Under the pieces are notes generated by a model. The model did not search any database, was not told the origin of the DNA, and saw only the letters and a program-made list of their open reading frames with translations. A stretch of 64,000 nt of DNA from Turneriella sp942492915 (GTDB lineage Bacteria; Spirochaetota; Leptospiria; Turneriellales; Turneriellaceae): NCBI GenBank assembly GCA_942492915.1, contig OW818662.1:620001-684000 (forward strand). Direction: 5' to 3'. This document shows positions 54,715 to 63,284 of the stretch, piece by piece. Position numbers and translations under genes: made by a program. The number at the start of each line of letters is the position of its first letter. Position 1 is the stretch's first letter.

Positions 54715-55533
54715 TCAGATGTGCATTTTGAAGCGTTCGTAAATCTTCTTTTTCGATTTGAATTCGAGCCCGTAGAATTCGTCGTTGTTTTCGACTACGA
54801 AAGTACCCGATTCAATCCAGTCGCCGGTATTGATCACGCGCAGCGATGCATCTGCCATCGCCTGGTGCGTGTGGCCGCAAATGAGCAGCCGACCTGCCTG
54901 GTTCGAGCGTTCGCGTAGTACGCCGTAATACTCTCTCACCTCGGCCTCTGTTTCATTGCGGTCAAAATTGAAATGCTTGCGGTAGAAATTTTCCATGACG
55001 GTAAATATCGGCGGATACAGATACGTGATCAGGTGCAGAATTCGTACCCCGAGAATATTCAGAAACCATGAGATTTTTCCGTATTGGCCCTGGTGACCGT
55101 GCAGCACGACGAGCCTGTCGGTTTCAAATTTTTCATCGATCACATAGTCGCGTTCTTTCAGATATTGTTCAATTTTGGGTGGCAGGCTTGCGACGTAGCT
55201 GAACGAGTCGTGGTTGCCGATCAGGTACACCTTCAGCGAAACCGGCGTAGCGAGCGCATCGATTCGGTCGAACAGGCGGTTGAAGCGTTTCTTGCCGAAC
55301 TTGCGCACCAGCTTGCGCTGCGAGCTGAAGTACCAGTTCTCAATGATGTCGCCGACCAGAAAGATCTTGCGAAAGCGCACGCCGCGGCGCCGCAGGTGAT
55401 CGAGCATTTTGAACAGGTCTTTATGTAGGTGGCTGCGCACCTTTTTACGCAGCAGGTAATGTATGTCTGATATGTAGAGCGCGTCGTAGACAGTGTCGGC
55501 TCTGAAGCGAAAACGTTTACCTTCTTTTGGCAT
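54715..55533 (-). CDS. Calcineurin-like phosphoesterase, LpxH-like
   Basis: A 272-residue metallophosphoesterase with the whole motif set: D-x-H in LYISDIHY, GD in LVGDIIENW, GNHD in LIGNHDSF, the histidine in VVLHGHQGQ and GHTH near the end. The overall order resembles UDP-2,3-diacylglucosamine hydrolase LpxH/LpxH2, which acts in lipid A synthesis at the inner membrane face. Substrate assignment is by resemblance only. The gene starts four bases after the SpoIIE-type phosphatase gene on the same strand, so it is probably the last gene of that operon. Confidence 0.75.
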   Translation of the reverse strand: MPKEGKRFRFRADTVYDALYISDIHYLLRKKVRSHLHKDLFKMLDHLRRRGVRFRKIFLVGDIIENWYFSSQRKLVRKFGKKRFNRLFDRIDALATPVSLKVYLIGNHDSFSYVASLPPKIEQYLKERDYVIDEKFETDRLVVLHGHQGQYGKISWFLNILGVRILHLITYLYPPIFTVMENFYRKHFNFDRNETEAEVREYYGVLRERSNQAGRLLICGHTHQAMADASLRVINTGDWIESGTFVVENNDEFYGLEFKSKKKIYERFKMHI

Positions 55534-55537
55534 CGAG

Positions 55538-56887
55538 TTAAGGCACCATGAACGCGAGCACGCTCATGTCGTCGAGCCTTCGATATGCACCCCGATAGGC
55601 TGAGAGTTCCCGCACCAGCGTCTCAGTAACCCCAGCGGGATGTTCGAATTGCCGGCCCGTAAGCACGCGCTGGATACCCTCTTCACCGAATTCTTCGCGC
55701 ATCTCGTTGCGTGTTTCGCCCACACCGTCGGTGGTCGCAACGACGATATCGCCCGATTTGAGTTTCACGGGTGCTGCGCGAACAATCATTTTCTGCTCTA
55801 CCCCGAGAAACGGAAAGCCGTCGGCTTCGTTGTGCGGCGCGCGCGGCATTTCGAGTACTCTGCCCTTACGCAAGACGTAGACCGGTGTGTGGCCAAAGTC
55901 ATAGTAAAGCAGCACGTTATGGCGGGTATCGAGCAAAAACACCGAACCCGCGGCATACATATCAGACGGTGTCGATTTTGCCAGCATGGTATTGAGCATT
56001 CTGAGGCGAGCAGAAAGTTTCAGCGTCTGGTAATCGGTATCGTGTGAAGTTTTGCACAGGTATTTGAACAGTGACCGAAAGTAGGCGCCGAGTGCCATGG
56101 CGGTCTGCGAGGCCTTGAGCCCTTTACCGCAGACATCCATGACTGCGAAGAGGCTGAGGTGAGGCTGCAGCCCCTGAGCATAGATGAAATCTCCGCCCAC
56201 TTCGCCGTGCTGTTCGAGCACAAAATCATAATCGACGAAGATGCCACGATTGTTCTTTCTGGGGGCATTCATTGCCTGCTGCGCCTCTCGCGCCGCGGCA
56301 ATGTCTTTCTGTTCGTAAAAGGCGATGCCATCCATCACCGCTTTAACGGTGGCTACGCCGTAGTATTCACCGTGGTACGTGATGATGAAGGGGTCGTAAA
56401 GCTGGTGCGAAGGCCTCGCCATCAATCGGCGCGACACTTCGGGCAGTGTCGTGCGTGCATCGACCGATACGAGGCCCGTTTCGAGAATTTCTTCGACTGT
56501 ATTTTCTTCGCGCAGAAAGATATTCCGGCTGTATTGGTTCTGCCCGAGAATTGCGCGGAATTTTTCACCCTTGACGTAGCCGGCAAATTCACCCGCGCGC
56601 TTCACGGGAAAGAACTCGGTTCGAAAATCGTGTATTAGAGCATCGACGAGGCGAAGCGTCGTCTCGTGCGAGATCCAGTCGATATGTGTTTGTGCTAGCT
56701 TACCGACTTCAAACGCCGAGAAAATGGTGTTTTCTTTGATCGATTTGCGCCATTCGCGCTGCTGTAGAATATTCTTGGCGCGGGCGAGGGCACGTTCGGC
56801 TTCGAGATCCCATACGCCACTCGCAGCTGATTGCTCTTCGGCTTTTCGCCGGTCTATTTTATTCTGCCGTCTGAGTTCTTTTGTCAT
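55538..56887 (-). CDS. SpoIIE/RsbU-type PP2C phosphatase with N-terminal CBS-like region
   Basis: A 449-residue protein. Residues about 1-90 are helical and basic. About 90-190 resembles a CBS-like module (TVEEILETGLVSVDARTTL, FIITYHGEYYGVATVKAVM). A short helix links to a SpoIIE-type phosphatase domain (about 210-449) with EVGGDFIYA, VMDVCGKGLKA and VVATTDGVGETRN as metal-binding positions. Such phosphatases usually dephosphorylate STAS-domain anti-anti-sigma factors, so the STAS-like protein at 7092 is a conceivable but unproven target. It lies just downstream of phoU, so phosphate starvation may control its level. Confidence 0.75.
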   Translation of the reverse strand: MTKELRRQNKIDRRKAEEQSAASGVWDLEAERALARAKNILQQREWRKSIKENTIFSAFEVGKLAQTHIDWISHETTLRLVDALIHDFRTEFFPVKRAGEFAGYVKGEKFRAILGQNQYSRNIFLREENTVEEILETGLVSVDARTTLPEVSRRLMARPSHQLYDPFIITYHGEYYGVATVKAVMDGIAFYEQKDIAAAREAQQAMNAPRKNNRGIFVDYDFVLEQHGEVGGDFIYAQGLQPHLSLFAVMDVCGKGLKASQTAMALGAYFRSLFKYLCKTSHDTDYQTLKLSARLRMLNTMLAKSTPSDMYAAGSVFLLDTRHNVLLYYDFGHTPVYVLRKGRVLEMPRAPHNEADGFPFLGVEQKMIVRAAPVKLKSGDIVVATTDGVGETRNEMREEFGEEGIQRVLTGRQFEHPAGVTETLVRELSAYRGAYRRLDDMSVLAFMVP

Positions 56888-56958
56888 AAAGAGTCCTTAT
56901 TTAGCAAAGTAACGAAATGTTGGGAGTGCGCCCAATTTTGTGGCGCACTATGCGGGTT

Positions 56959-57585
56959 TTATTTTGTCATGCGCTGCCGAATTGTATTCTCGTGGCGCAC
57001 GTCGATGCCCTCGACCGCGTAGATAATACTTTCGCACACGTTTGTTGCGTGGTCGGCAATACGCTCAAGCGCCTTCGCCGTAAAAGAAATACCAATCTGG
57101 GGATATTTCTGCAGAATCTCGTATTCGAGTTTGTCGATATTGTCGTCGTCGAGAATGAGGGTCTTTGCCCACTTCGAGTCCATCGTCGCTAGCGCCCTGA
57201 AGGTGTTCTGCCCGGTCTCGTGCACCATCTTCGCGAGCTCTTTCATCTCGGGTGGCACCTTGTCGCTGTGACCTTTCATCTCGCGTGCAACGTTTTTGCA
57301 TTCGTCGCCCATGCGCTCGAGGTCGACGTTCACCTTGATGACAGAAAAAACAAAACGCAGGTCAGACGCATGAGGATTTATCAGCGCGAGCAGTTCCATG
57401 CACTGCCGGTCGAGAGATTTCTCAAGCTGATCGAGGTGTTTATCCTGCTTGAAGACTACTTCGAGTTCGTTGATTTTTTCCTGCTCGAGCGAATTTTTGA
57501 CGAGTTCGAGCATGTCGAGCACTACCTCAGTCATTGACTGCAGGTTGTCCCTCAGTTCGCGCAGTGATTTTTCAATAATGAGCAT
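56959..57585 (-). CDS. phoU: Phosphate transport regulator PhoU
   Basis: A 208-residue, all-helical protein of the PhoU family (two three-helix bundles). PhoU links the Pst transporter to the phosphate-sensing kinase and limits phosphate uptake. Metal-contact motifs such as DLERMGDECKNVA and ALERIADHATNVCESI are in place. It is the fifth gene of pstSCAB-phoU, with an 80-bp gap after pstB. No phoR/phoB pair lies in the window. Confidence 0.9.
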   Translation of the reverse strand: MLIIEKSLRELRDNLQSMTEVVLDMLELVKNSLEQEKINELEVVFKQDKHLDQLEKSLDRQCMELLALINPHASDLRFVFSVIKVNVDLERMGDECKNVAREMKGHSDKVPPEMKELAKMVHETGQNTFRALATMDSKWAKTLILDDDNIDKLEYEILQKYPQIGISFTAKALERIADHATNVCESIIYAVEGIDVRHENTIRQRMTK

Positions 57586-57666
57586 GGTCTCTCCTGGGGT
57601 TTTGTCAGCCGAACCTTCCTGTACAGGGGTGTACCTTCAGCTTCGGCGATAATGACATTTTTCATT

Positions 57667-58452
57667 TTAGCCGAACCTTCCGGTTATGTAGTCTTCTGTA
57701 CGTTTCTGCGTCGGGCGCGTGAACATCAGCTTGGTCAGGCTGTATTCGATGAGTTCGCCGAGATAAAAGAATGCCGTGTTATCTGAAATACGCGCTGCTT
57801 GCTGCATGTTATGCGTGACGATGACGACCGTATAGTTCTCTTTCAGTTCAAGCGTCAGCTCTTCGATTGTCTGCGTGCTGATTGGGTCGAGCGCACTGGT
57901 CGGCTCGTCCATGAGAATGATGTCGGGTTTGGTCGCAATTGTTCGGGCGATACAGAGGCGTTGTGCCTGCCCGCCCGAAAGCGCCATGCCCGAGTCTTTC
58001 AGGCGGTCTGCGACTTCTTTCCAGAGACCGACTTTTTTCAGTGCCTCTTCGACGCGGTCGTCGACTTCTGATTTCGCGACTTTGCTGGCGATGCGCACAC
58101 CGTACGCAATATTTTCATAGATGGTTTTGGGAAACGGGTTGGGTTTCTGAAAAACCATACCAATCTTTCGCCGAAGCTGCGTGACATCGAGTTTACGGCT
58201 GTTGATATCGATTGTGTTTGCGTACAAGATTTTTCCGTCGATTGCCGTCGTCTCGATCAGATCGTTCATGCGGTTCAGGCAACGCAGCAGTGAAGACTTG
58301 CCGCAACCCGAGGGACCAATGAATGCGGTGATCGAGTTCGGTTGAATATCCATCGTGATGTTCTTCAGAACGTGTTTGTCTGCATAGTGCAGATTGAGCG
58401 CCTCGAGCTTGAGTATTGCCGCAGCGGTGGTGGATTCAGATATTCTTTCCAT
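57667..58452 (-). CDS. pstB: Phosphate ABC transporter ATPase PstB
   Basis: A 261-residue ATPase. Walker A is GPSGCGKSSLLR, the Q-loop is MVFQKPNPFPKTIYENI, the signature is LSGGQAQRLCIARTI, Walker B is ILMDEPTSALDP and the switch histidine lies in VTHNMQQA. The NPFPKTIYENIAYGVR stretch is typical of PstB. It is three bases from pstA, so the pair is co-translated. The last codons (GGAAGGTTCGGCTAA) recur as a 13-base fragment in the gap to phoU at about 57,607. Confidence 0.93.
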   Translation of the reverse strand: MERISESTTAAAILKLEALNLHYADKHVLKNITMDIQPNSITAFIGPSGCGKSSLLRCLNRMNDLIETTAIDGKILYANTIDINSRKLDVTQLRRKIGMVFQKPNPFPKTIYENIAYGVRIASKVAKSEVDDRVEEALKKVGLWKEVADRLKDSGMALSGGQAQRLCIARTIATKPDIILMDEPTSALDPISTQTIEELTLELKENYTVVIVTHNMQQAARISDNTAFFYLGELIEYSLTKLMFTRPTQKRTEDYITGRFG

Positions 58453-58455
58453 AGT

Positions 58456-59313
58456 TTATCCCAGATTGCCTATTTTCTTTCGCGCGCGCGCTCTCGCCCA
58501 GATTGCGACGAGATTCACCACGAGCACCAGCACAACGAGTACGAGCGTGACCGCGTATTTCTGTTCGTCTTTGACGCCGGTATTCTGCGTGCTGATGACG
58601 TAAAGGTGGTATGAAAGCAGCATCGATTGGTCAGAAAAACTCTGCGGCAGATTTGGCATGTAATAGGCCGCGACTGTAAAGAGCACCGGGGCCGTTTCGC
58701 CGGCGATGCGCGCTGTCGCGAGAATCACTCCCGTGAAGATTCCGGGTAGCGCGGTCGGTATCACAATGCGAAAGGTTGTCGAGAGTTTACTGGCACCCAC
58801 GGCAAGAGACGCCTCGCGCAGAGTGCCCGGCACGGCCTTCAGCGCCTGGTAAAAGACGGTAATCAGCAGCGGCATCGACATACAAGCCATCGTCAGTGCA
58901 CCGGCGACGATTGACTTTCCCAACCCCAGAAAAATCACGAAAAGGCCGAGGCCGAAAAGACCATAAACGACCGAAGGTACACCCGCCAGGTTCACGATCG
59001 TGAGTTCAATAATATTGAACCAGCGGTCTTTGCGCGCATATTCAGACAGGTAGACTGCCGCAAGCAGCGAAATCGGCACAGCGAACAGCAGCGACGCCAG
59101 GGTCAGCACAATCGTGCCGAAAAGGGGGGCAAAAATTCCGCCGCTTTCCATCGAGGGCGAGGCAGTAAACAAAAATTCCAGATTGATGCGCCCGATGCCT
59201 TTGTATATCAGATAGATAATAAACGAAACCAGCGGAATAAACGCGAGTGCGGTCAGTGTGTACAGCACCGCATAACCCGCGATGTCTCCGAACCGGCGGC
59301 TGCGCGTCATCAT
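58456..59313 (-). CDS. pstA: Phosphate ABC transporter permease PstA
   Basis: A 285-residue permease with six membrane helices and the cytoplasmic EAA-like loop (TLREASLAVGASKLSTTFRIV) that contacts PstB. The start overlaps the pstC stop by four bases. Together with PstC it forms the phosphate channel. Confidence 0.92.
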   Translation of the reverse strand: MMTRSRRFGDIAGYAVLYTLTALAFIPLVSFIIYLIYKGIGRINLEFLFTASPSMESGGIFAPLFGTIVLTLASLLFAVPISLLAAVYLSEYARKDRWFNIIELTIVNLAGVPSVVYGLFGLGLFVIFLGLGKSIVAGALTMACMSMPLLITVFYQALKAVPGTLREASLAVGASKLSTTFRIVIPTALPGIFTGVILATARIAGETAPVLFTVAAYYMPNLPQSFSDQSMLLSYHLYVISTQNTGVKDEQKYAVTLVLVVLVLVVNLVAIWARARARKKIGNLG

Positions 59314-60194
59314 GAGCCTTGCCGCCTTCTGATGCGCTCAATGATCACTCCGCTAACAGTGTTGATACCCAAAGTGATTGCAAAAAGCAACAGGCCGATC
59401 ATGAACAGCGCACGGTAGTGGTCGTCGCCCATCACGACTTCGCCCATCTCAGCGGCGATGGTGCCGGTCATTGTGCGCACCGGGTTCAGGGGGTTCATGC
59501 TGAGCTGCGCAGAACCACCCGCGACCATCATTACGGTCATGGTCTCGCCGATCGCGCGGCCTACGCCAAGCATAACACCGGCGATAACTCCCGAAGAGGC
59601 CGCCGGAAAAGTAATGCGAAATACGGTTTGTATGCGGCTTGCCCCCAGAGCGAGCGACGCTTCGCGCAGACTGCGCGGCACCGCCTGCAGCGCTTCGTCG
59701 GCGACGCTTGCAATCGTTGGCAGCGCCATAAAAGCCAGCAGTATGCCTGCAGAAAAGGCATTAAGCCCCGTGGGTACGTTAAATGTATTTTGTACCCAGG
59801 GTCCGAGAATGATGATACCTAAAAATCCAAACACAACTGAGGGTATAGATGCAAGAATCTCGAGTAAGATCTTGAATGTATTGCGAACAGGGGCAGGAGC
59901 GATTTCAGACATGAAAATTGCGGTGCCGATCGCGAGCGGCATTGCTAGCGTCAGTGCAATGACCGTGACCATGAGGCTACCGGTGAGTAATGGCAGCATG
60001 CCATACCGGTTTGACAGCGGATACCAGTCGGTCTTGAAAAGAAAATCAGATGCACTGTAGACGCCGAGAAACGGCAGCCCCTCACGCAGCATGAACGAGA
60101 GTATCAGCAGCAGCACAATGACGGCTGCGTAGCCCGAAAGCCTGATCAGGCCTTTTTCAACAAGGAACTCGGCGATTCGGTTGCGCGATTCCAT
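59310..60194 (-). CDS. pstC: Phosphate ABC transporter permease PstC
   Basis: A 294-residue permease with about six membrane helices, the GILLAFMALPTIASVADEAL segment and the coupling loop SLREASLALGASRIQTVFRI typical of PstC. It is shorter than many PstC proteins in the periplasmic loop. It forms the transport channel with PstA. A hairpin separates it from pstS. Confidence 0.92.
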   Translation of the reverse strand: MESRNRIAEFLVEKGLIRLSGYAAVIVLLLILSFMLREGLPFLGVYSASDFLFKTDWYPLSNRYGMLPLLTGSLMVTVIALTLAMPLAIGTAIFMSEIAPAPVRNTFKILLEILASIPSVVFGFLGIIILGPWVQNTFNVPTGLNAFSAGILLAFMALPTIASVADEALQAVPRSLREASLALGASRIQTVFRITFPAASSGVIAGVMLGVGRAIGETMTVMMVAGGSAQLSMNPLNPVRTMTGTIAAEMGEVVMGDDHYRALFMIGLLLFAITLGINTVSGVIIERIRRRQGS

Positions 60195-60271
60195 ATGGTG
60201 ATACCAAAAAAAGGGTTTAAGACTTTGCGTATATCTTTATTCGTTATATGACGAAATATCGCCAGATAATA

Positions 60272-60293
60272 GGGGCAGCTGCATTGCTGCCCC
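60272..60293 (-). promoter_or_regulatory. Hairpin between pstS and pstC
   Basis: An 8-bp perfect stem GGGGCAGC/GCTGCCCC with a six-base loop. Such structures after a binding-protein gene often stabilise its mRNA or partly stop transcription, giving more PstS than permease. That role is inferred. Confidence 0.5.
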
Positions 60294-60302
60294 CCCAGAG
60301 CG

Positions 60303-61178
60303 TTATTTTACCGGAACAAAATCCTGGTCTTTGATGACTTTCTGGCCCGCAGGGCTCATGACGAAATCAATAAAGGCCTGGCCTTTTTCGCCCGAAGCGA
60401 GGTTGAGGTACATCTGCAGACCACGCGCGATAGGATATTTCTTTTTTGAAGTGTTGTCGCTCGTTGGTGCGAAAAACTCTTTGCCATCTTTGCTCACTGC
60501 AAGTGGTTTGACGTCTTTCGTAATCCAACCCATGCCGAAGTAGCCTATAGCCGCAGGGTTGGTCTTCACCTGGTCAGCGATTGCCTGCGACGAGACGCCG
60601 AACGTTACTTTCGAACCAAATTCCAGTTTTGAGAGTGGGTCTGGGTTCGCGTCGCCGGTCTTCGCCTCTTTGCCCTGGCGCAGAACGTGCTCTTTGAAAT
60701 AAACGTGCGTACCCGAGTTATTTTCACGTGAGATCACGAGAATTTCTTTATCCGCACCACCAACCTGTTTCCAGTTTGTTATTTTTCCAGAGTAGATATC
60801 GCTGAGCTGCGCGATAGTGAGCTTTGCGACCGTGTTTGAAGGGTGTACTACCACGGCCAAAGCGTCAAGCGCCACGATGTACTCTTTCACTTGTATGCCC
60901 TTTGACTTGGCTAGGTCCCATTCTTTGGGCTTCATTTCGCGCGACGCGCTTGCGATGTCGGTTGAACCGTTCAGCAATGCCGCAATGCCCGTGCCACTAC
61001 CGCCGCCCTGTACCGATGCAGATTTTCCGGGGTTCGCTTCCATGTAAGTGCGCGCCAGGCTTTGGCCAAGCTGCACCATCGTATCAGAGCCCGCAATTTT
61101 CAGGCTGCCGTCTTTTTTACCACACGCTGAAGCGATAAGCGCCGCTGCGAGGGTGAGTTTCATTAAGTTGTTTTTCAT
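60303..61178 (-). CDS. pstS: Phosphate-binding lipoprotein PstS
   Basis: A 291-residue binding protein from the ATG at 61178, which follows an AGGAGAT ribosome site. The signal peptide ends ALIASAC, a lipobox, so PstS would be membrane-anchored. Phosphate-contact segments are visible: AGSDTMVQLGQ, the GGGSGTGIAALLNGSTDIA loop and SRENNSGTHVYFKE. A longer frame upstream lacks coding character. It is the first gene of the pst operon and diverges from the ArsR-type regulator. Confidence 0.93.
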   Translation of the reverse strand: MKNNLMKLTLAAALIASACGKKDGSLKIAGSDTMVQLGQSLARTYMEANPGKSASVQGGGSGTGIAALLNGSTDIASASREMKPKEWDLAKSKGIQVKEYIVALDALAVVVHPSNTVAKLTIAQLSDIYSGKITNWKQVGGADKEILVISRENNSGTHVYFKEHVLRQGKEAKTGDANPDPLSKLEFGSKVTFGVSSQAIADQVKTNPAAIGYFGMGWITKDVKPLAVSKDGKEFFAPTSDNTSKKKYPIARGLQMYLNLASGEKGQAFIDFVMSPAGQKVIKDQDFVPVK

Positions 61179-61324
61179 TACATCTCCTTTGTGCGACCGG
61201 CTATGTGATTCCGTAGCTGTTTGGTCGCAGCTGGTGGCGCCACGTATCGAGGTCGCGTCACGGCGTAAATCTGTATTTTGATAAATAGCGAAGTATAGAT
61301 AAGTTAGCTGTTTGTTAATTATGA

Positions 61325-61367
61325 TCAAGCGCGTCCCAAAATGCTTTGCATTTTGGGACGCGCTTGA
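61325..61367. repeat. Perfect 20-bp hairpin with TTT loop
   Basis: 61325-61344 pairs with 61348-61367 without mismatch; the loop is TTT. It lies between pstS and the regulator gene, where it may affect the regulator's leader RNA. It has no T-run after it on either strand. Confidence 0.75.
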
Positions 61368-61398
61368 CAACCCACCTCATTTCGCTGCTTCGTTAAGT

Positions 61399-61755
61399 GT
61401 GCAATTGCGCGAATACGAACGTATGTTCAAGGCGCTCTCAGACAAGCAGCGCCTGCGTATTCTCGCGTTGCTCTCGAGGCGGCCGCTGGTAGTTAATGAC
61501 ATCAAGCTCATGCTACGCCTTTCGATGCCGACTATTTCACAGCACCTTTCCATTTTGCGCGACGCAGACCTCGTGCTCGATAACAAGCAGGGCAGGTGGG
61601 TTGAGTACTCAATCCATCCGCAATTGAAAGATGGCAAGTCGTTGCCTTCGGTCATCTACAAAGAACTGAAGGGATTCTTCGACGGCGATGAGACATTGAA
61701 TCTCGATTTTGACTTTCTCGACACGATCAACAGCCGCACCGGTCAGGTCGGATAG
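61399..61755 (+). CDS. ArsR-family winged-helix regulator
   Basis: About 118 residues. The winged-helix part (FKALSDKQRLRILALLSRRP, then the recognition helix in MPTISQHLSILRDADLV and the wing VLDNKQGRWVEYSIHP) is typical of ArsR/SmtB repressors. The usual metal-binding ELCVCDL motif is absent (DIKLMLRL stands there), so it probably senses something other than a metal. Start is uncertain: GTG at 61399, TTG at 61405 and ATG at 61423 are all possible. Longer forms would pass through the hairpin at 61325 and are unlikely. Its divergence from pstS makes control of the pst operon plausible. Confidence 0.75.
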   Translation: MQLREYERMFKALSDKQRLRILALLSRRPLVVNDIKLMLRLSMPTISQHLSILRDADLVLDNKQGRWVEYSIHPQLKDGKSLPSVIYKELKGFFDGDETLNLDFDFLDTINSRTGQVG

Positions 61756-61786
61756 AGTACAATACCAGCGACGCAGAAACGTGGCT

Positions 61787-63049
61787 TTACTCAGAATCTA
61801 AAAATAGACGCATGAACCTGGCATAAACGCCCAGGTCGTCCCAGGCGCACGTCTCGCGAATCGAGTGCATGCTGAGCATTGCGACGCCGACATCAAGCGT
61901 CGGCATGCCGAGGCGCGCGCTCACCGCGGGGCCAATGGTGCTGCCGCAGGGCAGGTCGTTGCGGTGCGTGTAGGTCTGGTGCGGTAGCGCATGCGTGCGG
62001 CAGATGTCGTTAAAAAGTGCGAGGGTCGCTGCAGATGTCGCGTATCGCCTGTTCTGGTTAATCTTTACTGTTACGCCGCCTCCCAGCTTGGGGCGATTCT
62101 CTTCGACAGTATCGTGTCTGTCAGAAAAATGCGGATGCAAACCGTGCGCCATATCGGCCGACAGAAACACACTGCGGCCGATGATCGTTCTGAAATCACG
62201 GTCGCTGTCGCAGCAGGCGACGAGAATTTCGCGCAGCAGATTTTCTGTGATATCGCTTTCGGCACCGCCTTCAGAAACACTGCCGACCTCTTCATGGTCA
62301 AACAGTGCCGCGATCTGTATTGTGTTTTTGGCTTTGCTTGAAATCAAAGCATTGATCGCGGAGTGGCAACTCGCGAGATTATCCAAACGGGCAGAATGGA
62401 TAAATTCGTGATTCAATCCGCCGCGCGTCGCCTGGGCCAAATCAAACAGCGACAGATCATAGCTTAAAAGTTGGTCCTTTGCGATGCCAGCCTCTTTGCT
62501 GAGCCATTCGGTGAAACTGCCAACCGGGGCAGCGGCTGCAAACACCGCATTTAATCCATCTTTCTTAGCCGGTATGAAACCATCTTCGTTGACGCCGCGC
62601 TGCAGGTGGATTGCGAGCGAAGGCACGATTGCGACGGGCGCATTCGACTTGATTAATTTCTTTTGCACGCCGTCTGGGCCTTTATAGTACACTTCGCCGG
62701 CGATGCCGAGTTCGCGGTCGAACCAGGTGTAAAGCAGCGCGCCGCCGTACACTTCACTCGCCAAAAGGGTCAGGCCATCTTTTTGAATTTCAGCATTGGG
62801 TTTGAGGCGCAGGTGTGGTGAATCGGTGTGCGCGCCAATGATGCGAAATTGGAGTTTTGCCGCATCAGGCGCCGTCGGCACGCGCACGGCAAGCAACAAG
62901 CCCGAATGTGGTCTCAGAAAAAAACTACCACCCGCGGGAATTTCCGCGTTTGTCACATCATGGAACCCGGCGTTTTTTAATAGCTGCGCGGCATTTTCGG
63001 CCGCCCATGCGGGCGATGGGGAGTTTTTCAGGTATTCTAATATATCCAT
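61787..63049 (-). CDS. apeB: M18-family zinc aminopeptidase
   Basis: A 420-residue peptidase of the M18 (aspartyl aminopeptidase) family, which removes acidic or other N-terminal residues in the cytoplasm using two zinc ions. Family motifs are present in order: GAHTDSPHLRLKP, the substrate-gate LLYTWFDRELGIAG, the catalytic Glu pair in LFDHEEVGSVSEGGAES, SADMAHGLHPHF, and near the end GPAVSARLGMPTLDVGV and MLSMHSIRET. The ATG at 63049 is preferred because the family begins here; a longer frame adds a cysteine-rich tail of no family likeness. Confidence 0.88.
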   Translation of the reverse strand: MDILEYLKNSPSPAWAAENAAQLLKNAGFHDVTNAEIPAGGSFFLRPHSGLLLAVRVPTAPDAAKLQFRIIGAHTDSPHLRLKPNAEIQKDGLTLLASEVYGGALLYTWFDRELGIAGEVYYKGPDGVQKKLIKSNAPVAIVPSLAIHLQRGVNEDGFIPAKKDGLNAVFAAAAPVGSFTEWLSKEAGIAKDQLLSYDLSLFDLAQATRGGLNHEFIHSARLDNLASCHSAINALISSKAKNTIQIAALFDHEEVGSVSEGGAESDITENLLREILVACCDSDRDFRTIIGRSVFLSADMAHGLHPHFSDRHDTVEENRPKLGGGVTVKINQNRRYATSAATLALFNDICRTHALPHQTYTHRNDLPCGSTIGPAVSARLGMPTLDVGVAMLSMHSIRETCAWDDLGVYARFMRLFLDSE

Positions 63050-63107
63050 TGAATTTCTTAAGAACATATGTGAAAATCTGCAGCTACCGGGCCATCCAAA
63101 AACATGT

Positions 63108-63184
63108 GGAAAACCAGAAGCCCTAAGACTTGCCTTCGGCAAGTCCCACGGCTGAAGCGGCCAAAGGCCGGCTTCTGGTTTTCC
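63108..63184. repeat. Three-way-junction palindromic element
   Basis: A 15-bp outer stem (63108-63122 with 63170-63184) encloses hairpins GACTTGCC-TTC-GGCAAGTC (63127-63145) and GGCC-AAA-GGCC (63159-63169). It lies in the divergent gap between the M18 gene and prpB and has the same plan and length as the element at 49581-49659. Confidence 0.75.
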
Positions 63185-63284
63185 CTTTTTCCGTGCTTGT
63201 TGATCTCTCAGATGTTTTTGGGTGTCCCCAGTGGCAAATTCCTTTTCAACCTGTCTGAATGTCCCTTATTGCCTTATGCCATGG

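Noticed and set aside
61179..61370. Upstream extension of pstS
   Set aside because: It has no coding character and would place the lipoprotein signal in the middle of the protein.
61312..61398. Upstream extension of the ArsR-family gene through the hairpin
   Set aside because: The encoded residues come from a perfect palindrome and precede the normal start of the family by about 40 residues.
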